DNA of 41,382 bases from Alphaproteobacteria bacterium. Its GTDB lineage: Bacteria; Pseudomonadota; Alphaproteobacteria; Micavibrionales; Micavibrionaceae. The stretch is taken from assembly GCA_021775915.1 (NCBI GenBank), contig JAJFGW010000024.1, positions 1 through 41,382 on the forward strand, given 5' to 3'. Both the position numbers and the translations under genes were made by a program. Below the pieces are notes generated by a model. That model had not been told where the DNA came from, ran no database searches, and worked only from the letters and a program-made list of their open reading frames with translations. Positions 8,757 through 16,482 of this stretch are shown here, one piece after another (positions within the stretch are counted from its first letter, which is position 1; the number at the start of each line of letters is the position of its first letter).

Positions 8757-9499
8757 TGCCGGCTCTTTCGCTTGAGAGAACGGATTGAAAACAGATCTTG
8801 TTCCAGCTCTAAATCAAATTTTATTCTTTTATAGGTGACAACCGTTTCTTCTCCCGGCTTGTCTTCCGGCAACATCCTCAACCGCGCAGGAAGTTCTCTG
8901 CCGTTGAAGTCACCTACTTCATCAAAAATCATTGTCCGTACCAAAAGAAATTCTTCATCATAATAGCGCACTTCCAGGGGCAATCTGGTTGGCGCCTCTA
9001 TATCCAGATCAACACGGCCCCAGACAATCGCGGCATCTTCTTTTGGCAAACACTCAAGCGTAATCAATCTATCGTCTTCGGATTTTTTACTACAATCATA
9101 GTCATCGCCATAGCGGCTTTCCTTGACCAGATCATCATTGGTAAAATGAGATCCCATCCAGTTGGCGGCCATCATAGAGGACGGAACTTTAATCACGCGA
9201 TTGGTTTTGGGTAGATAATTCCAGATTTCATTCCCTGCTTTCAGGGTTGTTATGCCCCGTTCTTTTTTCGGGCTTAAGATTTTTATCAGGGAGCGTTCAC
9301 TGTCTTTGCTCCAGGCCTCCATTGTCAGCTCGCGCTCAAAATATTCTGTTTTGACCCGCATTGTTATTTCAGCATGACTGGAATCACCCCGATAAAGATC
9401 ATCGATATGTTTTAGCAGAGATTTAACAGAATCTTCTGCGGCCATCGCAGACTGTGGGAATGAAACCAGTAAGAAAATAACAATTATCAAGTTTTTCAT
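8753..9499 (-). CDS. LolA-like outer-membrane lipoprotein-sorting protein
   Basis: About 248 residues starting with a signal peptide (MKNLIIVIFLLVSFPQSAMA, cut before AEDS). The mature part has the concave beta-sheet pattern of the LolA/LolB-like fold as in the COG2834 group: AEITMRVKTEYFERELTMEAWSK, then ERSLIKILSPKKERGITTL and IWNYLPKTNRVIKVP. It is larger than classical LolA (about 180 mature residues) and belongs to the wider family found beside MMPL or FtsX transporters. It is first in the five-gene operon. ATG 9499 with GCAGG four bases upstream is preferred over ATG 9511. By analogy it would carry a lipid or lipidated substrate across the periplasm; the cargo is unknown. Confidence 0.85.
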   Translation of the reverse strand: MKNLIIVIFLLVSFPQSAMAAEDSVKSLLKHIDDLYRGDSSHAEITMRVKTEYFERELTMEAWSKDSERSLIKILSPKKERGITTLKAGNEIWNYLPKTNRVIKVPSSMMAANWMGSHFTNDDLVKESRYGDDYDCSKKSEDDRLITLECLPKEDAAIVWGRVDLDIEAPTRLPLEVRYYDEEFLLVRTMIFDEVGDFNGRELPARLRMLPEDKPGEETVVTYKRIKFDLELEQDLFSIRSLKRKSRQ

Positions 9500-9511
9500 T
9501 TTACCTGCCAT

Positions 9512-9973
9512 TCTCTGAAAACAAATATTTCATAGAAACGAAGTTAATGTGACGACACTATAAAGAATGCACTCTAAAAAGCTTTGATGGAAGTTAATAT
9601 GGCCTTTATACAAAATCACCTGATAATTCCCTGTTATTTTTTAGCTGTAAATATTCAGATCGCTGGAAACGATTGTTTTACGCGCGCTTCAGTGTGATTG
9701 TTTGTGGGGTAAGTGATAAAAAATAGAAAATTCTCCTGTTTTTTCACTGTTTAACAGGGAATATTGATGTGAGAATAGTTATCGGCAGACTACAATCACT
9801 GCCATTTTTAAAGTTGGCTAACCATCCTCTTTCTCAATTTAGAAAATCATGATACAAATGATGTGGGCTACTCTACATCACTTCTTCGTATGTGGTTGAA
9901 ATATATAGACTTAGTGATTAGCTGCATATGTACGTATGCGGGCGTGTTTTTGCACCCTTACTTTTGAAGGTAT
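9512..9973. other. Intergenic region between the LolA-like operon and the RTX gene
   Basis: No coding signal is seen in these 460 bases. It holds the promoter region of the minus-strand operon, a dyad CCTGTT/AACAGG around 9738-9762 that lacks a T tract on the side expected for an RTX terminator, and one copy of the 36-bp repeat at 9776-9811. Confidence 0.6.
9776..9811. repeat. 36-bp direct repeat, copy 1
   Basis: This copy matches 14580-14615 at about 33 of 36 positions in the same orientation. The core CTACAATCACTGCCATTTT is identical, and each copy contains a dyad GGCAG-N10-CTGCC. The pair brackets the RTX gene, and each copy also lies upstream of a gene (here the LolA-like operon), so it could be either a duplicated boundary or a shared operator. 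Confidence 0.75.
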
Positions 9974-12900
9974 TCAACTTACAATTAACTGGCCGTTGGT
10001 TTCCATGCTTGCGGGATCAAGCCCTGCCAGGCCATTTATTTGAGCCATATTTAGATAAGCGCTGCCGCCAACCAACCCGTTTGAATCAACAGCGACGATA
10101 CTATCGCTTCCGACCGTTGTAATTTGTACAAAATCATCAATATCAGAGACACCCGAAACAAAGCCCGTGAGAAGGTCTTTAATATCCAGCGCATCATATT
10201 CTGCAAGATTGAAGTCATTGATTTCATCTACATCGTTAAAAGCACTGGCGCTTTCAAACACAAATGAGTCACGTCCCGTGCCACCATAAAGCTGATCAAA
10301 TCCATCATCGCCGTAAACCGTGTCGTCAATGGCCGGTGGTGGTCCGGGAAGAATGCCGTTTATGGCATCCACACGCTCCTGTATATCTGTTTGCAGTAGA
10401 GCTGTATTGTATAATGCTACATCTGAAATCCTGCCCTGAAAAAAGTTTATGAGGGCGCTATTATCGGCACCGTCATGATAATAGTTAGCGTTCGCTTGTG
10501 CGCCAATACCAATATCGCCGCTATGCGAGTCTAAATCCGTTGCTGTTGCACCGGAGCCAACTAAAGCGCCGTCCAAATAGCCGTGCAACTGGTTATCTGT
10601 AATAGTATCCAGAACAATGGCCGCATGGTAGGTCTGTCCGGCATTAATGGCCGTGTTGATTGTAAAAGGTCCCCATTCGCCGCTATCGCGGGCGTTAAAA
10701 TAAATTTGTCCACTATCTATATAAATTGTCAGAGCGTTCGTGCCGCCGCCTTCTTCAAAAAGCACTTGTCTCCCCGCCGTCGTATCGGCATTAAAAACAA
10801 GTTCTATTGTTCGTTCTGTCACGGCGGCTGTATTAATAAGCACACTGTCTGGAACTGAAATATAATCGTTAATTCCATCAAATTGGACCGAAGGGCCACC
10901 ACCGGCATAAAGGGCTGTCTGGCCCAGCACCACTCCATTTTGAAAAGTACCGTCAATGCTAGCTCCTCCGCTTCCCTGATTGTCAGCCGCTATGCCTGCT
11001 ATCTCATTAAGCTGCCAGTAAGCATCAGGGTTATCAGTCAGAATAACGTCGGCAAGGGGGTTTCCTCCAGCCGTAATAACAACGGGACCATTGTCAGCAT
11101 AAATAATATCATCGCCGTTATTACCGTGAAGTATATTATTTCCTTCCGCACCATAAAGCGTGTCGTTATTATCGCCGCCGTTTAAAGTATCGTTGCCGCT
11201 GCTGGAGGCATAAAGCGTATCGTTACCCGCATCACCGTTTAGCGTATCATTCCCGCCGGACGCATAAAGAATGTCATCACCAAGACCACCATTAAGAATA
11301 TCCGTATCGCTGCCAGCCAGATTGGTTTCAACGGCGCTACTTACTGTTACATGCGTTGATGGGTTTAGATGGTTATTATATTCTGCGGCAATCTGGTCAG
11401 CCGATAGAGTGCCCTCATAAAGCCGTAGATCGTCAAGCTGTCCATCATAACGAAGGTTATTTTTAGTGCCGTCAAATGTGGTTGCTTCCGAACCATCACC
11501 GATAAAACCAAAGCGCGTGATATTTTCGCCAAGCGCGGCTCCACCATGAGCATTAACAGCACGGGCCACTTCTGCTCCATCAACATAAAGAATTTTATCA
11601 GTACCATCATAAACGGCAGCAACGTGATGCCATGTACCATCATTAACCGCAGGACCCGCAGGCATATCGTGAATTGTACTGCCGACATTGGTACTAAAAG
11701 CAAGTTGTCCGGTTGAGCCGTCAACATAGAAGTTAAAAAATTCGCTGCGGTCAAAATCCAGAATGGCCCAGTTATCGTTAGTGCCGCCACCGCCAACGCT
11801 GGTATTAACCCAGGCGCTGGCCGAAACTGTGGGAAGCGCGCCCGCACCGGTAAATGATTTATTGATGGCAATATATTCGTTGTTATTAAACTGAAATCCC
11901 TGTCCTGTTTGACCTGCAATCTCATCTGCCGCAGTAAATCCGCTAAGGGCCTGACCGTTAATCCCGCTCTGTGAGCTATCAATAACTGTTGCACCACCGC
12001 CGCCCAGACTATCTTCCATATGCCATACACCATTATATTCGGCGCGCCAGGTTGTGGCGTCATTGGCCAGATTTGCCGCCGCATTGCCGTAATATATATT
12101 AAGATCGGTATCAACATTTGCTGATACAAGCGGCACCCGAACATGAAGCTCCATGGTTTGGCCAACCGTATCGATCGACACCACTTCGCGGTCAAGGACT
12201 GTGGTGCCGTCACCCGATGTTATAACGATATCAGAACCATCGGCTTTTACATTACCCCAGAAATCAGCGCCGAAGCCGGCACCGTCAACCAGAACAGTGA
12301 AATCAGTCAGGTCGTTATTTGTCAGGCTCGATTCAACTGTGATGCTTTGACGGTGCGACCAATCATTGTCAAACCAGATATTGGTTGCATAAATTGTATC
12401 GTTGCCGGCATCACCGTTCAGCGTATCGTTTCCTGCGCCGCCAAAAATAACATCATTGTCGCTACCGCCATTAACAGTGTCATTGCCGTCACCGCCAAAC
12501 AGGGCATCCTGACCGGCATCGCCATTGATAATATCGTTGCCGCCATGACCATAGATCAGATCATCGTTGTTATTCCCTGACAAGTTATCCGCAGCGTTAT
12601 CATCGCTATATTGAGAAGCATCCCATTCAATAACGTAAAATCGTGTGTTACTGCCTTCCAGATCATTCCAAAAACCATCCACTCGCATGGCGGCATGATC
12701 TTCTCCCGTGCCAAAATCATTGGGTTCGCCACCGTTCCAGTTGTTATAAAGACCGTTTACGGCAGTGCCCGCCGCTGCTCCTGACCAAAACTGTAACCCA
12801 GTTTCTATGCCACCTTCCCAGCGCCATTCACCTTCTACCCCGGAATCTGTAGTGCCGAGCCATATTTCATTCCCGGCAGCCAGCGTTTGAACAAAAGTGT

Positions 12901-14221
12901 TTTCGGCGGCAGAATTGATCGTCACCAGATGACCATTAACTCCATTTAGCTGTGTTGTCTCTGCAGCATCGAAAGCAGAGTTCGCTGTAACAGCACCTGA
13001 TACTAACTGGTAAAAAGAATTGGTTGCTTTATTAAAAACAACATTTGGGTTTCCACTGAGAATAGTAGAAGTCGCAAAGACATCTAGGCCGTGCCCGTGC
13101 AGCAGGTCATTACCAACGCCGCCCGTTAACGTATCGGCTCCCGCGCCGCCGACCAGAGCATCGTTCCCGGCATCACCATTCAGCGTGTCCAAACCGTCAC
13201 CGCCAAAAAGCTGGTCGTCATCATCGCCGCCGGAAATATTATCGTTACCATTTCCTCCAAAAACACTGTCGTTGCCTATGCCGCCGTCAATGGCATCAGA
13301 GCCATCCCCGCCCGTGATAAAATCATTGCCGGCATCACCATTTAGCGTGTCATTACCGTTCTTGCCATGAAGCTGGTCATCGTCATCGCCGCCATACAGG
13401 GTATCGTCACCCGTACCGCCCAGTAACCGGTCATTACCGGCATCGCCATTCAGAGTATTGTCGCCAGAGGTCCCGATAAGCGTATCAGCCCCGGCTCCGC
13501 CATACAGGATGTCGTCGCCAGTTTCCCCTATCAGAATGTCGTTGCCAAGACCGCCATTCAGGACATCATTGCCTGTGCCGCCAAACATAAAATCGTTGTC
13601 AGCCTGACCGTACAGCAGGTCATCACCTTCATTACCCCATATGCGGTCGTTACCGGCTCCGCCAATAATGATATCATTGCCGCTTTCGCCAAAAATGATA
13701 TCATTACCTGCATTACCGTTAATCGCGTCATCGCTGCCAATGCCGCGAATGCGGTCATCACCGCCCGCACCGTCAATAATATCCTGACCGCTTGTGCCAT
13801 CTATGCTTTCACCCGCCGCCGTGCCTGTTTGTGTGGGCACGCCCAGATCAACTTGCGTCGGTTCAACGCGGCCGAATAAATGATCATGGGCGGCTGTGCT
13901 GATTACGCTTTGGCTTGCGCTCTGAGCAAGAAGAGTTCCCGTCAGGTCACCGGCAGAAAGTGCCTGACCGTTAATGTGGACACTTTCAATAGTGATGGTT
14001 TCATCGCCATCACCAGAACCACCATTGAAACGGAAAGCAAGAGAAGCTGGAAAATTGCCTGTATAATCAAGAGTAAAAACCAGAAGGTCGGAACCAACTC
14101 CGGTTTGAGCAGTAATCGTTGCCGATGAAACAACTGCCGCATCAACAAGTATCTCTAACAGCGGGTCAGACCCGACTGTGAGATCAACGCTTGCCTGAAT
14201 TGTTAATATAAAGCGGTTCAA
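9974..14221 (-). CDS. Large RTX adhesin-like protein with lectin, DUF2341 and LamG domains
   Basis: A 1415-residue calcium-binding protein, predicted to be exported by type I secretion. In order: an N-terminal beta domain resembling CBM60-like carbohydrate-binding modules (about 1-90); RTX nonapeptide repeats GGxGxDxxx (about 135-375); a C-type lectin domain (about 385-535) with WNGGEPND and WNDLEG, the EPN motif being typical of mannose-type calcium sites; more RTX repeats (540-610); a DUF2341 domain (about 615-725) and a first LamG/concanavalin-like domain (730-955) with GTWHHVAAVYDG; RTX repeats (965-1045); a second LamG domain (about 1064-1290); and a C-terminal type I secretion target domain (1297-1415) with RDSFVFESASAFNDVDEINDF. 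There is no Sec signal peptide, as expected. The start is a TTG with GGGG upstream and is uncertain. No type I exporter genes are in the window. A role in adhesion or matrix binding is inferred from the domains. Confidence 0.88.
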   Translation of the reverse strand: MNRFILTIQASVDLTVGSDPLLEILVDAAVVSSATITAQTGVGSDLLVFTLDYTGNFPASLAFRFNGGSGDGDETITIESVHINGQALSAGDLTGTLLAQSASQSVISTAAHDHLFGRVEPTQVDLGVPTQTGTAAGESIDGTSGQDIIDGAGGDDRIRGIGSDDAINGNAGNDIIFGESGNDIIIGGAGNDRIWGNEGDDLLYGQADNDFMFGGTGNDVLNGGLGNDILIGETGDDILYGGAGADTLIGTSGDNTLNGDAGNDRLLGGTGDDTLYGGDDDDQLHGKNGNDTLNGDAGNDFITGGDGSDAIDGGIGNDSVFGGNGNDNISGGDDDDQLFGGDGLDTLNGDAGNDALVGGAGADTLTGGVGNDLLHGHGLDVFATSTILSGNPNVVFNKATNSFYQLVSGAVTANSAFDAAETTQLNGVNGHLVTINSAAENTFVQTLAAGNEIWLGTTDSGVEGEWRWEGGIETGLQFWSGAAAGTAVNGLYNNWNGGEPNDFGTGEDHAAMRVDGFWNDLEGSNTRFYVIEWDASQYSDDNAADNLSGNNNDDLIYGHGGNDIINGDAGQDALFGGDGNDTVNGGSDNDVIFGGAGNDTLNGDAGNDTIYATNIWFDNDWSHRQSITVESSLTNNDLTDFTVLVDGAGFGADFWGNVKADGSDIVITSGDGTTVLDREVVSIDTVGQTMELHVRVPLVSANVDTDLNIYYGNAAANLANDATTWRAEYNGVWHMEDSLGGGGATVIDSSQSGINGQALSGFTAADEIAGQTGQGFQFNNNEYIAINKSFTGAGALPTVSASAWVNTSVGGGGTNDNWAILDFDRSEFFNFYVDGSTGQLAFSTNVGSTIHDMPAGPAVNDGTWHHVAAVYDGTDKILYVDGAEVARAVNAHGGAALGENITRFGFIGDGSEATTFDGTKNNLRYDGQLDDLRLYEGTLSADQIAAEYNNHLNPSTHVTVSSAVETNLAGSDTDILNGGLGDDILYASGGNDTLNGDAGNDTLYASSSGNDTLNGGDNNDTLYGAEGNNILHGNNGDDIIYADNGPVVITAGGNPLADVILTDNPDAYWQLNEIAGIAADNQGSGGASIDGTFQNGVVLGQTALYAGGGPSVQFDGINDYISVPDSVLINTAAVTERTIELVFNADTTAGRQVLFEEGGGTNALTIYIDSGQIYFNARDSGEWGPFTINTAINAGQTYHAAIVLDTITDNQLHGYLDGALVGSGATATDLDSHSGDIGIGAQANANYYHDGADNSALINFFQGRISDVALYNTALLQTDIQERVDAINGILPGPPPAIDDTVYGDDGFDQLYGGTGRDSFVFESASAFNDVDEINDFNLAEYDALDIKDLLTGFVSGVSDIDDFVQITTVGSDSIVAVDSNGLVGGSAYLNMAQINGLAGLDPASMETNGQLIVS

Positions 14222-14716
14222 TTATCAGCCCCGTATATTTTTTCTACCCTCTTGAATAAAAAAAGATTTTTGCACTTTGCACCCTAATTTTATTATACCA
14301 ATTGCAAATTGCGGAAAGGCTAATTTTAGATAAAATTTTATCTATCTGCGGGACCACCTATCTACTTGATTTTTAAGTAGAAATTATCATTTTTATCTAA
14401 AAGTAGCAGGGGCTGATGATTTCGTTCCCGGTTTGTCTTTATAGTGGCAAAATGACTTGCGGTTCTTTTCCGAGTCCGGGTAACGATTTGATGCGATTAC
14501 CAGCAGGACAGGGCAAGAATCAGCAGCCCTACGAAAGTAGTTGAGATTCAAGATAAACCTTTATAAGGTAAGGACTTAGTAGTTATTGGCAGGCTACAAT
14601 CACTGCCATTTTCAACAGATTTCATATTTCGTGGCACACTTCTCAACAATAGCTTACAACAAACTTTAACGGATCAAAATATTCTGATAACACGCTGAAA
14701 CTGAAAAATCTTCCTG
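14222..14716. other. Intergenic region upstream of the RTX gene with several hairpins
   Basis: No gene is apparent. The hairpin CTACTT-N7-AAGTAG is at about 14361-14379. Between 14427 and 14540 there is a GC-richer block of successive pairings: CCCGG (14427) with CCGGG (14476), GGTAA (14479) with TTACC (14497), AGGGC (14510) with GCCCT (14526), and CTAC-GAAA-GTAG (14529-14540). It may be the RTX leader or an unannotated RNA; it matches no riboswitch consensus I know. Confidence 0.4.
14580..14615. repeat. 36-bp direct repeat, copy 2
   Basis: Partner of 9776-9811, in the same orientation, 4.8 kb away on the other side of the RTX gene. It has the same dyad GGCAG-N10-CTGCC. It lies about 100 bases upstream of the flavoprotein gene at 14717 and 360 bases upstream of the RTX start. 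Confidence 0.75.
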
Positions 14717-15931
14717 ATGAATAAAAAAATTGCAATTATTGGGGGTGGCCCGGCTGGATTGATGGCGGCTGAGACTTTGTCAGCCAAGGGTTTTGACGTC
14801 AGCATATTCGAGAAAAAACCTTCTGTTGGCCGTAAATTCCTGATGGCGGGACGCGGGGGGCTTAATCTTACTCACTCGGAAGATTTTGATGGTTTCATCA
14901 GAAAATATAATTCCAAAGCAGAAATTCTGAGCCCTGTCATTCGCGGCTTTACACCTCAGGCCCTGCGTGATTGGTGTGAGGGATTAGGCGAGAAAACTTT
15001 TGTCGGCTCAAGCGGGCGCGTATTTCCCGAGAGTTTCAAAGCGTCCCCACTTTTGCGCGCATGGATAAAACGGCTGGAAAGCCAAGGCGTTCGTTTTATG
15101 CTGAATCACGATTGGCGGGGCTGGGACAAAGAGTCTCTGGTGTTTCAGGCCGCAGATACGCTGGTTCACGTTAAATCCGATGCGGTGCTTTTGGCGCTCG
15201 GCGGTGCATCATGGCCGCGGTTGGGTTCGGATGGCACCTGGCTGGATATTCTCACAGATCAAGACGTTGAAGTTGCGCCTCTGCGCCCGTCTAATTGTGG
15301 ATTTTTTGTTGAGTGGTCTTCTGTTTTTTCAGAGCGCTTTGCCGGACAGTCGTTAAAGGCGGTTGAGCTATCTTTCCAGGACAAGAAAATTCGCGGCGAG
15401 TTCATGATGACCGATAAAGGGATAGAAGGCGGCGCGGTTTATGCTCTGTCGGCCCTGTTGCGCGAGGCGATACAGAATGATGGCGCGGCGCAGCTTGTCC
15501 TTGATTTAAAGCCTGACCTAAGTGCGGAGGATATGCATCAGCGTTTGCAAAGGCCGCGGCGTGGATTGTCGATGTCGAATTATTTGCGTAAAGCTTTGAA
15601 CTTGTCGGATGTTGCCATTGGGTTGCTCATGGAGCGCCCTGACAGACAAAAGCTCGGCGCATATAAAGCGGCGCAACTGACGCAGATCATTAAATCCTAT
15701 GCACTGGATTTGCAGGCGCCCTTTTCAATAGAGCGCGCCATTTCAACGGCGGGCGGCGTGACCTTTGAATCCCTTGATGAAAATTTCATGCTGGTGAACA
15801 AACCCGGCGTTTTTGTCGCCGGAGAAATGTTGGATTGGGAGGCCCCGACAGGTGGCTATCTATTGCAGGCCAGTATCGCCAGCGGCGTATATGCGGCAAA
15901 CGGCATGGTAAGCTGGCTGTCTGGCCGGTAA
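14717..15931 (+). CDS. HI0933/TIGR03862-type FAD-dependent flavoprotein
   Basis: 404 residues of the HI0933-like flavoprotein family (YhiN/BaiN relatives). The dinucleotide-binding motif GGGPAG is at residues 9-14, with the acidic end of strand 2 at IFEKK, then the family motif GRKFLMAGRGGLNLTHSE, and a C-terminal FAD motif GVFVAGEMLDWEAPTGGYLLQ that is diagnostic for this group. The details (PTGGYLLQ and the total length) fit the TIGR03862 subgroup. The family is conserved but its physiological substrate is not established in most bacteria. It stands alone on the plus strand between the RTX region and a small unknown gene. Confidence 0.9.
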   Translation: MNKKIAIIGGGPAGLMAAETLSAKGFDVSIFEKKPSVGRKFLMAGRGGLNLTHSEDFDGFIRKYNSKAEILSPVIRGFTPQALRDWCEGLGEKTFVGSSGRVFPESFKASPLLRAWIKRLESQGVRFMLNHDWRGWDKESLVFQAADTLVHVKSDAVLLALGGASWPRLGSDGTWLDILTDQDVEVAPLRPSNCGFFVEWSSVFSERFAGQSLKAVELSFQDKKIRGEFMMTDKGIEGGAVYALSALLREAIQNDGAAQLVLDLKPDLSAEDMHQRLQRPRRGLSMSNYLRKALNLSDVAIGLLMERPDRQKLGAYKAAQLTQIIKSYALDLQAPFSIERAISTAGGVTFESLDENFMLVNKPGVFVAGEMLDWEAPTGGYLLQASIASGVYAANGMVSWLSGR

Positions 15932-15958
15932 TGATTAGTTCGAAGCGTATCAACCTGG

Positions 15959-15969
15959 TGCCCCTGCCA
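15959..15969. repeat. 11-bp copy of the tRNA-Trp 3' end
   Basis: TGCCCCTGCCA here is identical to the last 11 bases of tRNA-Trp (3538-3548), in the same orientation and 12.4 kb away. Flanking bases do not match, and no tRNA structure can be folded. It could be a very short attachment-site remnant or chance. Confidence 0.3.
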
Positions 15970-16075
15970 CTCTTCAAACTTGTTGCCCGTCTGCCAAAAT
16001 AATATCCGGAAAAACTTTCCAGTTTATTCTAACAAAATAAGGGGATGACCAATTGCCGGCACATAAATGATTTTC

Positions 16076-16105
16076 TTGACATCAGGAGCATAAATCGCAT
16101 ACATT
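16076..16105 (+). promoter_or_regulatory. Sigma70-type promoter for the small gene at 16146
   Basis: A perfect -35 TTGACA and a TACATT -10 are spaced by 18 bases. The predicted start lies about 35 bases before the ATG, and AAAGGAAAG just upstream of the gene can serve as ribosome binding site. Confidence 0.55.
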
Positions 16106-16145
16106 ACGGAAAATTAAATATTTCTAAACTAAAGGAAAGCATGTA

Positions 16146-16448
16146 ATGAAAGTACATAAAACCAGAGAAGAGCGTTCTCTAAATTGTGGCGAGCAACTGC
16201 AGCCATTATTTGACGCAATGGCCAGAGGCGATAAGATTAGCTCGATTACTTGTATGGCAGGTACTACTAATGAAAATGACTCGTCAAAAGATTTTAAAAT
16301 AGAGAATTTTGTTGCTACGGATTATTGGGTAGGAATGCAGAGTAATAGCGAGAATTCAGAATGCTATGATTATGTTGATGTAATTCCTGCTGATAAAAAC
16401 CAGAAAAACGCTTTTTATATGAACTGGGTAAGGGATTTCACACTATAG
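16146..16448 (+). CDS. Hypothetical protein, 100 residues
   Basis: A soluble, slightly acidic protein beginning MKVHKTREERSLNCG, with three cysteines and several aromatic residues near the C-terminus (YDYVDV, FYMNWVRDF). There is no signal peptide or membrane segment. It has a good promoter candidate and an AAAGGAAAG ribosome binding site, so it is probably a real single-gene unit. It ends 34 bases before the convergent recQ end. I do not recognise the family. Confidence 0.6.
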   Translation: MKVHKTREERSLNCGEQLQPLFDAMARGDKISSITCMAGTTNENDSSKDFKIENFVATDYWVGMQSNSENSECYDYVDVIPADKNQKNAFYMNWVRDFTL

Positions 16449-16482
16449 CCTTTCTAACTGAACATAAAAATAAATAGCAGCG

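Noticed and set aside
4345-9499. The ABC module as exporter of the RTX protein
   Set aside because: Type I exporters have the ATPase fused to its membrane part plus an HlyD-type adaptor; here the permeases are FtsX/LolC type with a LolA-like carrier, a different mechanism.
11365-12213. 282-residue minus-strand frame and several plus-strand frames inside the RTX gene
   Set aside because: They are shadows of the repeat-rich RTX coding sequence, with low-complexity or biased composition and no binding sites.
13090-13810. Dense short repeats suggesting a CRISPR array or satellite
   Set aside because: The period is nine codons-worth of RTX nonapeptides (18-27 bases, diverged) in one open frame; there are no constant repeats with unique spacers.
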